DNA of 41,248 nt, from positions 1 to 41,248 of the forward strand of contig CAISDH010000013.1 of the NCBI GenBank assembly GCA_903884115.1. The letters are read 5' to 3'. This document shows, one piece after another, positions 30,660-39,041 of this stretch (its first letter is position 1; every line of letters begins with the position of its first letter). A program made the translations under genes and the position numbers. The stretch is from an uncultured Microcaldota archaeon. GTDB lineage: Archaea; Micrarchaeota; Micrarchaeia; Micrarchaeales; Micrarchaeaceae. The notes under the pieces are model-generated. The model did not search any database. It was not told the DNA's origin and saw only the letters and a list, made by a program, of their open reading frames with translations.

Positions 30660-32429
30660 ATGGATGCTATAAAATTTGTAAACAAGTTTATCGACAAAAT
30701 ATTAAAAAAGCCATGTGACGGCGCTCTCGGGCTTTACATAGGCGACGTGAAGGAAGCGCTGGTCCCGTGCAGCAGGCTGTTCTACAGGCACGGCCAGCAC
30801 GGAATGGACGTTACAGGCGCTCCAGGCTTTGCGTGGAAGAGGAAACGCTCCAGCCTTTATCTCCGCCCGGAGAATGAGCCCAACCCCCACATAGTCATTG
30901 CAGGCATGAGCGGATTCGGCAAGAGCTCCCTGTTCAAGCACGTGATTGTGGATCTTGCATGCGCGCATGTGCCCTGCATAGTCTTTGACGCACACAACGA
31001 GCACGAATCCCTCATGCGTGCGCTCAACGGCACGGTCCACGATGCGCGCTACTCAGGGATAAACCCGATGGAGCTTGCAGGCGCCACTGTGGCGGAGCGC
31101 ATCGCCGAGCTTACGCGCATGTTCAAGGGAGTGTATTCCCTGGGATACATACAGGCCACGAAGCTGAGCCAGTGCCTCTGGTACGTCTACAGAAAAGCCG
31201 GCGCCGCGGACAGGCTCGCCACGACGCTGGATCGTGTGCCAACCATTAAGGACCTGCTCCGCGAGCTCAACGTGTTCATAGGCAACGCAAAAGGCATCGG
31301 CGAGAAGAACACGCTGCTGCACCTGTACGACCGGCTGTCCCTGTTGGACAGTGCCGCTTTCTCCCACTCTGTGGATATGCATGCGCTCAGCAGCGGCGTG
31401 TGCTCCTTCTCCCTGGCAGGCATGAAGAGCAAGGAAACCCAGGTCATATACATCGGAGAGCTTCTCCGCAGGCTCTACCAGCAGATGCACTCGAATCCAA
31501 AGGAGCGCGGGATCAGCATGTGCATCGCGATAGACGAGGTGCAGTTCCTGACAGACGGCTCGGATGCAAGCGGAGCGGTGATACGCAGCCTCATAGAGGA
31601 GGGCAGGAAGTACGGCGTGGGCATCATAATAGTGACGCATGCGGCAAGCGGCCTTAGCAGGCAGATAGTGGCGAATGCCTCTGCTTTCGTGGCATTCTAT
31701 GCAAGGGAGCCTTCGGAAGCTGGCTACGTGGCAAAGGTGCTTGCAGGCGGCAACACGCAGCGCACGTACGAAGTTATGGAAAGGCTGCGCGCCCTGAAGC
31801 AGCACGAGGCAATAATGATCAGCTGCAGCAGCAGGAACCCGCTCCTTGTCGCAACTCCAAGAATAAAGGAGCTGGACGCGCACCTGAAACGCGCGAACAC
31901 GCTTCAGGCCTGTGCGCGTTCAGGCGACGCAACAGAGCTGCTTGCAAAGGCGAGGAAGCCTGTGCCCTATGACCTGCTTGCGAAGGAGTACGGCGTGCAG
32001 GAAGTGGAGGCGCATGTGGCGAATGGCGCACTTTCCAAGCTTGCGATCAAGTGGCAGGGCAAGGATGAGACATGGCTGATGCGGCACAACAGGGCGATGA
32101 GCATAGAACACGCGGTGTACGTGCAGAAGATACACGAGCTTCTTGACCTGAGCGGGATACGCAACTACGTCATGAGCGGTTCAAACGGGCCAGACATAGT
32201 CGCGCACTGCAGCAAGGGCAAGGTTGCAGTGGAGTACGAGACAGGCAGGAAGTCCCTGCGCGAGAGCGGCGAGATGATAAGGTCGAGGCACAGCGAATAC
32301 AGCAAGGTCATCGTGTTCGCCAACAGCGGCGCATACGGATTCTACAGGAATTATTTCGATGATGGGAACGTGAAGGTTTTTGACGTCGGTAAAGCAGAGG
32401 ACGCCGTGAACCTCTTTAACGAATTTTAA
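30660..32429 (+). CDS. HerA/FtsK-superfamily ATPase with C-terminal PD-(D/E)xK-like domain
   Basis: The 589-residue protein has Walker A AGMSGFGKSS (81-90), VFDAHNEHESL just after (a VirB4/HerA/TraD-type block), Walker B CIAIDEVQF (288-296), and a following GRKYGVGIIIVTHAASGLSRQIVANAS, which is the sensor and Gln-rich region of this superfamily. A winged-helix-like section is at about 440-490. The last 90 residues show PD at 511-512, then VAVEYETGRK (522-531), close to the core of PD-(D/E)xK nucleases although the Lys is displaced (E525, E527, K531). It could move DNA and cut it, in repair or conjugation-like transfer. No NurA gene is adjacent. Membrane helices are absent. It precedes pyrG by 38 bases. 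Confidence 0.82.
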   Translation: MDAIKFVNKFIDKILKKPCDGALGLYIGDVKEALVPCSRLFYRHGQHGMDVTGAPGFAWKRKRSSLYLRPENEPNPHIVIAGMSGFGKSSLFKHVIVDLACAHVPCIVFDAHNEHESLMRALNGTVHDARYSGINPMELAGATVAERIAELTRMFKGVYSLGYIQATKLSQCLWYVYRKAGAADRLATTLDRVPTIKDLLRELNVFIGNAKGIGEKNTLLHLYDRLSLLDSAAFSHSVDMHALSSGVCSFSLAGMKSKETQVIYIGELLRRLYQQMHSNPKERGISMCIAIDEVQFLTDGSDASGAVIRSLIEEGRKYGVGIIIVTHAASGLSRQIVANASAFVAFYAREPSEAGYVAKVLAGGNTQRTYEVMERLRALKQHEAIMISCSSRNPLLVATPRIKELDAHLKRANTLQACARSGDATELLAKARKPVPYDLLAKEYGVQEVEAHVANGALSKLAIKWQGKDETWLMRHNRAMSIEHAVYVQKIHELLDLSGIRNYVMSGSNGPDIVAHCSKGKVAVEYETGRKSLRESGEMIRSRHSEYSKVIVFANSGAYGFYRNYFDDGNVKVFDVGKAEDAVNLFNEF

Positions 32430-32438
32430 GGTTGATGC

Positions 32439-32447
32439 TTTATTAAT
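32439..32447 (+). promoter_or_regulatory. TATA box of pyrG (leaderless)
   Basis: TTTATTAAT is centred about 25 bases before the ATG at 32468, so transcription should start at or beside the start codon. This separates pyrG from the upstream HerA-like gene despite their closeness. Confidence 0.5.
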
Positions 32448-32467
32448 TCTTCTTTGCATATAGATAC

Positions 32468-34177
32468 ATGCCAGCCACATCCGTCTCAGAGAAATCGGTT
32501 GATGAGGAATTCTACAGCTCCACGCCTGAAGGCTACAAGACAGGAAAGACGAAGTACATAATAGTTATAGGCAGCGTCATGTCCGGAGTCGGGAAGGGCA
32601 CCTTCTCCAGCAGCCTGGGCATGCTGCTCGGCTGCTACGGCTTCAACGTAGCGCCTATGAAGTTCGACGGATATCTCAACTACGATGCCGGCACGCTGAA
32701 CCCGTACAGGCACGGAGAGGTATTCGTCCTGGATGACGGCACCGAATGCGACCTGGACCTTGGCACGTACGAGCGTTGCCTCAACAAGAGCCTGACCAAG
32801 GCCAACTACCTCACAGCCGGCAAGATATTCAAGAGCGTCATTGACAAGGAAAGGAGCGGACAGTACATGGGCAGGGACGTGCAGTTCATACCCCATGTCA
32901 CGGGTGAGATAAAAGTTCTTTTGAGAACGCTTGCCATGAAGTCAGATGCAGACATAGTGCTTGTGGAAGTCGGAGGCACTGTCGGAGACCTGGAGAATTC
33001 ATATTTCATAGAGGCCATGCGGGAACTGAGGCACGAGGAGGGCGATTCTAACTTCTGCGCTATAAACATAACATACATATTGCAGCCGCAGTCTCTTGGA
33101 GAGTCCAAGAGCAAGCCCGCCCAGCTTGGCACGAGGAAGCTTATGGAGCTCGGAATAAGGCCCGATGTGGTGGTGTGCAGGTCTGAGAACCAGATAAATA
33201 CGAGCATCAAGGAGAAGATAAGCCTGTTCTCCGACGTTGACGTGGACAAGATATACAACCTCTGGGACACAAGGAACATCTACGAGATCCCGCTCATGCT
33301 CAAGGACATGGGAATGGACAAGGCAGTCTTTGATGTCCTGAAGATGGCGCCGAAGACCAGCGGCGAAGAAAGCCTCTCGAAATGGAAGGAGTTCACCGAC
33401 AAGGCCAAAGTGGCGGACAAGGAGGTCGTCATAGGAATAGTGGGGAAGTACACGAACGTGCACGATTCATATCTGAGCATTCTCAAGGCGCTGGAGCATG
33501 CCGCGCCTTACAGCGGCGCCCGCGCAAGGATAAAGTGGATCGAATCCACAGACCTAGAGGACAAGAAGCTGGCGGTCGAAGACGCGCTGAAAGATGTAGA
33601 CGGCATGATAATACCTGGAGGGTTCGGGAAGAGGGGAGTCGAGGGGAAGATTGCGGCGATAAGATACGCAAGGGAGAAAAAGCTGCCGTTCCTGGGACTG
33701 TGCCTGGGCATGCAGCTCGCAGTGGTCGAATTCTCAAGGGACGTCTGCAACCTGGAAGGCGCTAACTCTACCGAGTTCGACTCCAGCACAAAGCACCCAG
33801 TCATAGACTTCATCCCTGAGCAGGTGGAGCTGGTAAAGCAGTCCAAATACGGAGGAACCATGAGGCTCGGCACATACACTGCCGTACTGCAGTCAGGCAC
33901 ATTGGCGAGCAGGCTTTATGGAGGCACCAGCGCATCGGAAAGGCACAGGCACAGGTATGAGGTCAATGCAGAGTACATCAACATGCTTGAAAAGAACGGG
34001 CTTGTATTCTCTGGCAGGTCGCCTGACGGCAAGCTCATGGAGTTCATGGAATTGAAAGAGCACCCGTTCTTCATAGCCACGCAGGCGCATCCTGAGCTCA
34101 AGTCGCGTCCCCTCAACCCTGCTCCGCTGTTCAGGGGCTTGGTGGAGGCTTCCATGCAGCATGCGCAGGCCCGCTGA
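32468..34177 (+). CDS. pyrG: CTP synthase
   Basis: The 569-residue protein has an N-terminal synthetase domain and a C-terminal class I glutamine amidotransferase domain. The P-loop reads GSVMSGVGKGTFSSSLG, in place of the common GGVVSSLGKG. DDGTECDLDLGTYER, VEVGGTVGD and QPQSLGESKSKPAQ follow. The amidotransferase nucleophile is C412 in GLCLGMQ, with AHPE near the end. It makes CTP from UTP, ATP and glutamine. The protein has about 28 extra residues at the N-terminus (SEKSVDEEFYSST) before the first strand. The divergent loop sequence suggests a distinct CTP synthase clade, not loss of function. The gene is probably leaderless. Confidence 0.96.
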   Translation: MPATSVSEKSVDEEFYSSTPEGYKTGKTKYIIVIGSVMSGVGKGTFSSSLGMLLGCYGFNVAPMKFDGYLNYDAGTLNPYRHGEVFVLDDGTECDLDLGTYERCLNKSLTKANYLTAGKIFKSVIDKERSGQYMGRDVQFIPHVTGEIKVLLRTLAMKSDADIVLVEVGGTVGDLENSYFIEAMRELRHEEGDSNFCAINITYILQPQSLGESKSKPAQLGTRKLMELGIRPDVVVCRSENQINTSIKEKISLFSDVDVDKIYNLWDTRNIYEIPLMLKDMGMDKAVFDVLKMAPKTSGEESLSKWKEFTDKAKVADKEVVIGIVGKYTNVHDSYLSILKALEHAAPYSGARARIKWIESTDLEDKKLAVEDALKDVDGMIIPGGFGKRGVEGKIAAIRYAREKKLPFLGLCLGMQLAVVEFSRDVCNLEGANSTEFDSSTKHPVIDFIPEQVELVKQSKYGGTMRLGTYTAVLQSGTLASRLYGGTSASERHRHRYEVNAEYINMLEKNGLVFSGRSPDGKLMEFMELKEHPFFIATQAHPELKSRPLNPAPLFRGLVEASMQHAQAR

Positions 34178-34235
34178 ACTGGGATGCGCGCACCGCAAGC
34201 ATTTAAGACTTTCTTAGCTTTTTATAGCTGATAAC

Positions 34236-35075
34236 GTGCAAGGTGTAGATGCTGCCACGCAGCGCGGTCCTGCTGTGCGTGCGCAGTCCTCAGTGGATTT
34301 CCTGGTCACATACGGCTGGGCCCTGCTTCTGATAGCAATAGTGCTAGCATTGCTTTACTCCTACATCACATTGCCTGCCAACATCGTGCCAGGCTCATGC
34401 AACTTCTACGGCAGCATAAGCTGCTCTGATATACAGCTCAGCGCACACGCGCTCACTCTTTACGTGTTGAATTCGCAGTCGTTCCCGATGAACGGGCCTT
34501 CCCTGTATGTGAGCATTGGCGGCCAGAACTCGGTCACGTCATCATGCGTGCCTAATTTCGTGCTGCCCGGAGGTGAGATGGCGTGCACGGTCAATTCGCT
34601 CCCAATCACCACGACATTGAGTTCGCTTTACAGCGGCTACCTGTACCTTAGCGCAGGATACTGCGGGCTTGCGAACAACTACGCTACGACAGGCAACTGC
34701 GTCTCAGCCCCAAGCCTGACCTACTCCGGAAGTTTCTCTGCTCATTCGGAACCGCAGACAAACCCGATACCTTATGCGGCAAATTACGTCATCTACGTCA
34801 CTGTGAAGAACGCGTCGCAGAGCCACGGCACCATGAAGGATCCGTTCTATGCGCAGGTGATGATGGGCAACTTTCCTGTCGTGGGCGCGACCCTCAGCTT
34901 TACTTCGAACAACCCGGCATTCTACCTTCAGACTTCTGCAACGATAACAAACGTAACAGGCAATTCGTTGAGCTATATCTGGGGAGGGGGCGGGCCTGTA
35001 AACGTCATGATTACCGCAACGTTAGGCAGCACAGGCGGGACTCCTAGCAACACAGCAAACATAGTGTTTACTTAA
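34236..35075 (+). CDS. Class III signal-peptide (pilin-like) protein with Ig-like domain
   Basis: The 279-residue protein starts with GTG. RAQSSVDFLVTYGWALLLI (15-33) is a type IV pilin-like signal: cleavage is expected between A16 and Q17, with Asp at position +5, followed by one hydrophobic helix. The extracellular part starts LPANIVPGSC and has several Cys, which could form disulphides (GSC, SCSD, SSC, MAC, GYC, GNC). The C-terminal 95 residues (VIYVTVKNASQSHGT to the end) look like an invasin or Big-type Ig domain, ending in VMITATLG. It shares the signal layout of the LamG protein at 337. It may be a pseudopilin or an anchored adhesin. Confidence 0.75.
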   Translation: MQGVDAATQRGPAVRAQSSVDFLVTYGWALLLIAIVLALLYSYITLPANIVPGSCNFYGSISCSDIQLSAHALTLYVLNSQSFPMNGPSLYVSIGGQNSVTSSCVPNFVLPGGEMACTVNSLPITTTLSSLYSGYLYLSAGYCGLANNYATTGNCVSAPSLTYSGSFSAHSEPQTNPIPYAANYVIYVTVKNASQSHGTMKDPFYAQVMMGNFPVVGATLSFTSNNPAFYLQTSATITNVTGNSLSYIWGGGGPVNVMITATLGSTGGTPSNTANIVFT

Positions 35076-35137
35076 ATACAGAATGCACCTGCGGAGCGAA
35101 AGCTGCGCACGATTATGGTCGTAAACGCTGCGTGCGC

Positions 35138-35734
35138 CTATGCGACGTCGGCATAGCTCTGGTTGTTGAATTCATACGCTGTGGTATCGTCGTCTATGCC
35201 TAGAGAGTCAAGCATTGCCTTTTTGCTGTCAACCTCCCTTATGCCGCTGCCCAGGTCCAGGATGTAGACCTTGTTGTTGAACTCGCAGTGCACGAACGAG
35301 TCTCTCGCAGTGCCTTTGATCTTCACGAACACCTTTGCGGAAGGGTTGCCCAGACGCACCAGAAGGGCGCAGAGCAGGATGTTCCTGTCAAGCAGGTCCC
35401 CCATCATGAACGAGAGGGTCTCTTCCGGCAGCAGCCAGAACTGCACAGGCAGCACCACTTCGGCTATGGAGTCCTTGACGAACTCGAACGCGTGCATGCT
35501 TGCATCGTAGAAATCGCGGTCGTAGTCGTATGAGCTGAAGCTGTTGATTATCTCCTGCGCTTTTGCTATGACTTTCTCGTTCTTTACGGTGACCATGGAC
35601 GGCAGCGCCGCAATGGACAGGCTCTCGTGCTCTTCTATGTGCTCCTTGTAGCGCATCACTATCGCAAGATACAGCTGGCGCAGCCTGTATTCCTTGTCAT
35701 GCTCGCCGCCTTCGTGTCCATCATCCATCCCCAT
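35138..35734 (-). CDS. Transglutaminase-like protein lacking the catalytic cysteine
   Basis: The 198-residue protein has a helical N-terminal half and a C-terminal core reading GDLLDRNILLCALLVRLG, then FVHCEFNNKVYILDLGSG. The second part matches the His and Asp region of transglutaminase/protease-like folds, and the first part matches the helix that normally begins with the catalytic Cys. That Cys position appears to be Leu here. The protein may be an inactive binding form, or the match may be only structural. The start at 35734 (or 35728) is chosen because the open frame continues upstream into the PolX gene on the other strand, which is not coding. It is divergent from polX. Confidence 0.55.
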   Translation of the reverse strand: MGMDDGHEGGEHDKEYRLRQLYLAIVMRYKEHIEEHESLSIAALPSMVTVKNEKVIAKAQEIINSFSSYDYDRDFYDASMHAFEFVKDSIAEVVLPVQFWLLPEETLSFMMGDLLDRNILLCALLVRLGNPSAKVFVKIKGTARDSFVHCEFNNKVYILDLGSGIREVDSKKAMLDSLGIDDDTTAYEFNNQSYADVA

Positions 35735-35788
35735 CCATACCCCTTTGAAATAGAAAAGATAAAAGAGTTCCTGTGCAATGCTATTCCG

Positions 35789-37516
35789 ATGGAGAACAAG
35801 GCCATAGCCGACCTCTTTGAAGAGATAGCAGACATGCTGAGCGTGGATGATGCTCCGACTGCAAGGTTCGAGGTGCGCGCCTACCAGAAGGCCGCCCTGA
35901 CAATAGGGACGCTGCAGGAGCCCATAGAGGACATCTACAGGAAGGAGGGTGTTGAGGGGCTGATGAAGCTTCCAGGCATAGGCAAGGGGCTTGCAGGCCA
36001 CATAGAGGAATACCTCAAGACGGGCAAAATAAGAAAATACGTGGATCTCAAGAAGAAATATCCCATAGACATGAAACAGCTTACAGGCATAGAGGGCATA
36101 GGTGCGAAGAAGGCCATTGCGCTGTACAAAAACCTGGGAATAAGGAACGTGGCTGAGCTGAAGAAAGCCATAGACGCGCACAAGGTAAGCTCCTTGGAGG
36201 GCTTTGGAGAGAAGAGCGCGGAGCTGATGAAGAAAGGCATCGCGCTCCAGGAAGCCAGCAAGGGCAGGCTTCTGCTCGGTGAAGCATTGCCTGTGGCAGA
36301 GGAGATGGTGGAGAAGCTCAAGGAGAGCGGCCTGGTGAAGGATGCGCTTGTCGCAGGATCCGCAAGAAGATGGCGCGAGACCGTGGGGGACTTGGACATA
36401 CTGGCGTTGTCTGACAAGGGCACAGAGGTGATGGATCTCTTCACTTCGCTGCCTGAAGTGGCAAGCACGGTGGTCAAGGGCCCCACGAAAACAACGGTGT
36501 GGCTAAAGATAGGCATCGAATCTGACCTGAGGGTCATAGCGCCGGAAAGCTTCCCCGCGGCTTTGCAGTACTTCACAGGCAGCAAGAACCACAACATAGA
36601 GGTCAGGACGATAGCAATAAGGAAGGGCTACAAGCTCAACGAGTACGGGCTTTTCGACAGCAAGAACAAGCAGGTCCAGACAAAGAGAGAGGAGGACATC
36701 TACGATAAGCTGGGCATGCAGTGGATGCCTCCCGAAATGAGGGAGGCAATAGGAGAGGTGAAGCTGGCGCAGGAGCGCAAGATACCGAAGCTCGTGGAAC
36801 TGGGCGACATAAAGGGAGACATGCACACGCACGCACGGGGCGAGGGCGTCACCGACACTCTGGAAGAGATGGTTGGCGCTGCAAGGGGCGCAGGCCTGGA
36901 GTACATGGCAGTGACGAACCATACGAAAAGCCTCGGCATAGAGAAAGGCATGGACGACGCGCAGTTCATGAGCTTCTTCAAGACATTGGACAAGCTCAAC
37001 GACACACTGAAAGGATTCACGGTGCTAAAGGGCGCAGAAGTGGACATTCTCAAGAATGGCAGCCTGGATCTTGAGAATGGCACACTGAAGGCAATGGATT
37101 CGGTTGTTGCATCTGTGCATTCCAATTTCAAGATGAGCGAGGAAGAGATGACAGCCAGGGTAATAAGGGCGCTCGATACAGGCCTTGTCCATATACTGGG
37201 CCATCCAACAGGGCGCATAATAAACAAAAGGGAGGCTTACCCGATAAATCTCGAGAAGGTCTTCGAGGCAGCAGAGAGAAACAACGTTGCGCTGGAGATA
37301 AACAGCTTCCCTGACAGGCTGGACCTGAACGACACCAACATCATGAAAGCTTCATCATACAAGGTGAGGTTTGCGATAGACAGCGATTCGCACAGGATGT
37401 CGCATTTCGCAGACCTCAGGTACGGCGTCGGCACAGCAAGAAGGGGCTGGCTCACGAAGGGCAGGATTCTGAATGCAACACATATCGAAGAGGTCACCAA
37501 GATACTTAAAAGGTAA
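35789..37516 (+). CDS. polX: DNA polymerase X with PHP domain
   Basis: The 575-residue protein is a full-length bacterial/archaeal PolX. Residues about 1-95 are the 8-kDa-like helical region, with helix-hairpin-helix motifs LPGIGKGLAGHIEEYL and IEGIGAKKAIALYKNLG. The polymerase site is GSARRWRETVGDLDILAL with D201 and D203. The C-terminal PHP domain starts at GDMHTHARGEGV (H346, H348) and includes TNHTKSLGI, GAEVDIL, ASVHSNF, HILGHPTGR and SDSHR. PHP supplies 3'-5' exonuclease and AP-endonuclease activity. The enzyme fills short gaps in base excision repair. The ATG at 35789 gives the family's start (MENKAIADLFEEIADML); the longer upstream frame is antisense to another gene. polX is followed by a kinase gene after three bases. 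Confidence 0.96.
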   Translation: MENKAIADLFEEIADMLSVDDAPTARFEVRAYQKAALTIGTLQEPIEDIYRKEGVEGLMKLPGIGKGLAGHIEEYLKTGKIRKYVDLKKKYPIDMKQLTGIEGIGAKKAIALYKNLGIRNVAELKKAIDAHKVSSLEGFGEKSAELMKKGIALQEASKGRLLLGEALPVAEEMVEKLKESGLVKDALVAGSARRWRETVGDLDILALSDKGTEVMDLFTSLPEVASTVVKGPTKTTVWLKIGIESDLRVIAPESFPAALQYFTGSKNHNIEVRTIAIRKGYKLNEYGLFDSKNKQVQTKREEDIYDKLGMQWMPPEMREAIGEVKLAQERKIPKLVELGDIKGDMHTHARGEGVTDTLEEMVGAARGAGLEYMAVTNHTKSLGIEKGMDDAQFMSFFKTLDKLNDTLKGFTVLKGAEVDILKNGSLDLENGTLKAMDSVVASVHSNFKMSEEEMTARVIRALDTGLVHILGHPTGRIINKREAYPINLEKVFEAAERNNVALEINSFPDRLDLNDTNIMKASSYKVRFAIDSDSHRMSHFADLRYGVGTARRGWLTKGRILNATHIEEVTKILKR

Positions 37517-37519
37517 ACT

Positions 37520-38035
37520 ATGCAACGCCACATACTGATCATAGGCATGCCAGGCAGCGGCAAGACCTATCTGGCAGGATATTTCAAAAGAAGAGGCATG
37601 AACGCCTACGATGCAGATAAGGTCAAGGGGCTTGGCAGGTGGGTTGACAAAAAGGGCAGACCTGCAAAATATGCGCATTCTGAAGTTGATGAGAAGTGGA
37701 TATCAGAGCATAACTGGATATGGAGCGGTAGAAGGCTTCGCAGCCTGCTTACAGGCAACAGAGAGCTGTTTCTATTTGGGGGAGCATCAAATATTTACAA
37801 ATTCATAGGCCTTTTTGACAAAGCATACTACCTGAAAGCCGGCCGCAGGCTCGTATCTAACAGACTGCAGCACAAGAGCAGGGCAAACAGTTTCGGCAAG
37901 TCAAAGGGGCAGAGAAAGGCAATATTGAACGGCATGAGTCGCTCATACCAAAGAGCGCTGAAAGCGGAAATTGAATTTGTTGATGCTTCGCTGCCACCCA
38001 AACAGGTTTTCGATATAATAACCAAACACGATTAG
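37520..38035 (+). CDS. P-loop kinase (shikimate/adenylate kinase fold)
   Basis: The 171-residue protein begins MQRHILIIGMPGSGKTYLAGYF, a Walker A loop (GMPGSGKT, 9-16), followed by GMNAYDADKVKGL, where shikimate- and nucleoside-kinase-like proteins bind substrate through an Asp. LFLFGGASNIYKFI is the next strand. A basic helix follows (SRANSFGKSKGQRK), possibly the lid. I cannot tell the substrate. The gene starts three bases after polX, so the two are co-transcribed; a link to DNA repair is possible but unproven. Confidence 0.7.
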   Translation: MQRHILIIGMPGSGKTYLAGYFKRRGMNAYDADKVKGLGRWVDKKGRPAKYAHSEVDEKWISEHNWIWSGRRLRSLLTGNRELFLFGGASNIYKFIGLFDKAYYLKAGRRLVSNRLQHKSRANSFGKSKGQRKAILNGMSRSYQRALKAEIEFVDASLPPKQVFDIITKHD

Positions 38036-38047
38036 CAGAGAGGTGGA

Positions 38048-38056
38048 TATTTATTA
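38048..38056 (+). promoter_or_regulatory. TATA box upstream of the peroxiredoxin gene
   Basis: TATTTATTA lies about 50 bases before the ATG at 38102, leaving a leader of about 24 bases that contains AAGGG eight bases from the ATG. This gene thus has a leader and a Shine-Dalgarno-like site, unlike the leaderless genes elsewhere in the window. Confidence 0.42.
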
Positions 38057-38101
38057 TTTGTCATTGAAGAGACTTACGTACTTAAACGAAAGGGTCAAAC
38101 T

Positions 38102-38623
38102 ATGATTGGAGATAAGGCGCCAAACTTCGACGCAATGGCATACGCACATGGCAGGATTGACAAGATCGGACTGAACGACTACAAAGGGAAGTGGGTCATC
38201 CTGGTGTTCTATCCTGAAGACTTTTCTTATGTTTGTCCTACAGAAATAGAGGAGTTCGCAGAAGATTATCCCAAATTCCTAGATAAGGGAGCAGAAATAG
38301 TGGCCATAAGCAGCGATAGTGAATACACGCATAGAGCATGGGTCCTAAACAATCCAAGGCTGAAGCATGTCACGTATGCGCTTGTAGCTGACAGGAGCTG
38401 CGAGATAGCCAAGAGTTATGGCGTATTGAACGAAGCTAAAAGAGAGGCCAGGAGGGCCCTAGTCATAGTGGATCCCAGCAGGATAATAAGGTACATAGTG
38501 ATAAGCGACGAACAGATCGGAAGGAGCACCAAAGAGACATACAGGGTACTTGCAGCGCTCCAGACAGAGCAGATGTGCGCTGCAAACTGGGAACCAGGAC
38601 AGAAAACAATAAAAGAAAAATAA
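38102..38623 (+). CDS. Peroxiredoxin (AhpC/Prx1-type 2-Cys)
   Basis: The 173-residue protein has the peroxidatic motif YPEDFSYVCPTE with C45 and the C-terminal resolving motif MCAANWEPG with C159, so it is a typical 2-Cys enzyme reducing hydrogen peroxide and alkyl hydroperoxides. FSYVCPTEI replaces the common FTFVCPTEI. RALVIVDPSRIIRY and TYRVLAALQTEQ also match the family. It ends 17 bases before the first response regulator. The reducing partner is not encoded here. Confidence 0.93.
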   Translation: MIGDKAPNFDAMAYAHGRIDKIGLNDYKGKWVILVFYPEDFSYVCPTEIEEFAEDYPKFLDKGAEIVAISSDSEYTHRAWVLNNPRLKHVTYALVADRSCEIAKSYGVLNEAKREARRALVIVDPSRIIRYIVISDEQIGRSTKETYRVLAALQTEQMCAANWEPGQKTIKEK

Positions 38624-38640
38624 GAGCCGAGGATGAACCT

Positions 38641-39018
38641 ATGGCAAAACATATCTTGGTGATGGATGACGAACCTTATATGCTAGCTTCAATCAAAGAG
38701 GTTCTTGAAAAAGAGGGATACAGAGTAAGCGGTTTTGGTACCGGCCAGAAAACAATTGATGCACTGAAGAGCAGAAAGTTTGACTTGGTCATATTGGATG
38801 TTATGATGCCCGATATCTCTGGGTGGGACGTCTTCAACCACATAAGGCAGACAAACAGCAAGCAAAAGGTCATTTTTGTTTCAGTTCTGGCAATTTCACC
38901 GGAACGCAAAAAGGAGCTGGAGACTTACGGGCCTGCCGAATACATAACAAAACCCTTTGACAGAGAAATATTAGTAAATAGAGTTAAAATGATCTTGACA
39001 GATAAGAAGAAGATGTAG
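38641..39018 (+). CDS. Single-domain response regulator (copy 1)
   Basis: The 125-residue protein is one CheY-like receiver domain: acidic pair D9-D10 with E11 (VMDDEP), phosphoacceptor D53 in LVILDVMMPD, Ser in FVSVLA and Lys in ITKPFDRE. There is no output domain, so it would act by protein contact. An in-frame start at 38575 overlaps the peroxiredoxin gene; the ATG at 38641 gives the canonical start MAKHILVMDDE. It is followed after 23 bases by a close paralogue and faces the PAS histidine kinase gene. Confidence 0.92.
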   Translation: MAKHILVMDDEPYMLASIKEVLEKEGYRVSGFGTGQKTIDALKSRKFDLVILDVMMPDISGWDVFNHIRQTNSKQKVIFVSVLAISPERKKELETYGPAEYITKPFDREILVNRVKMILTDKKKM

Positions 39019-39041
39019 ACCTTATAGAAACCGGTGATGTC

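Noticed and set aside
31053-31883. A 276-codon minus-strand frame opposite the HerA-like gene
   Set aside because: Its composition (His, Cys, Ala, Val runs) is that of an antisense shadow, and the plus frame has complete Walker motifs.
35076-35137. Terminator hairpin between the pilin-like and transglutaminase-like genes
   Set aside because: Short stems (ACGA/TCGT, GCACG/CGTGC) exist, but they are weak and no T tract follows; not supported enough to list.
35627-35788. N-terminal extension of PolX
   Set aside because: It is antisense to the transglutaminase-like gene; family PolX proteins start at the equivalent of the ATG at 35789.
35735-36181. N-terminal extension of the transglutaminase-like frame
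   Set aside because: It is antisense to the PolX gene and shows low-complexity His/Leu/Tyr sequence.
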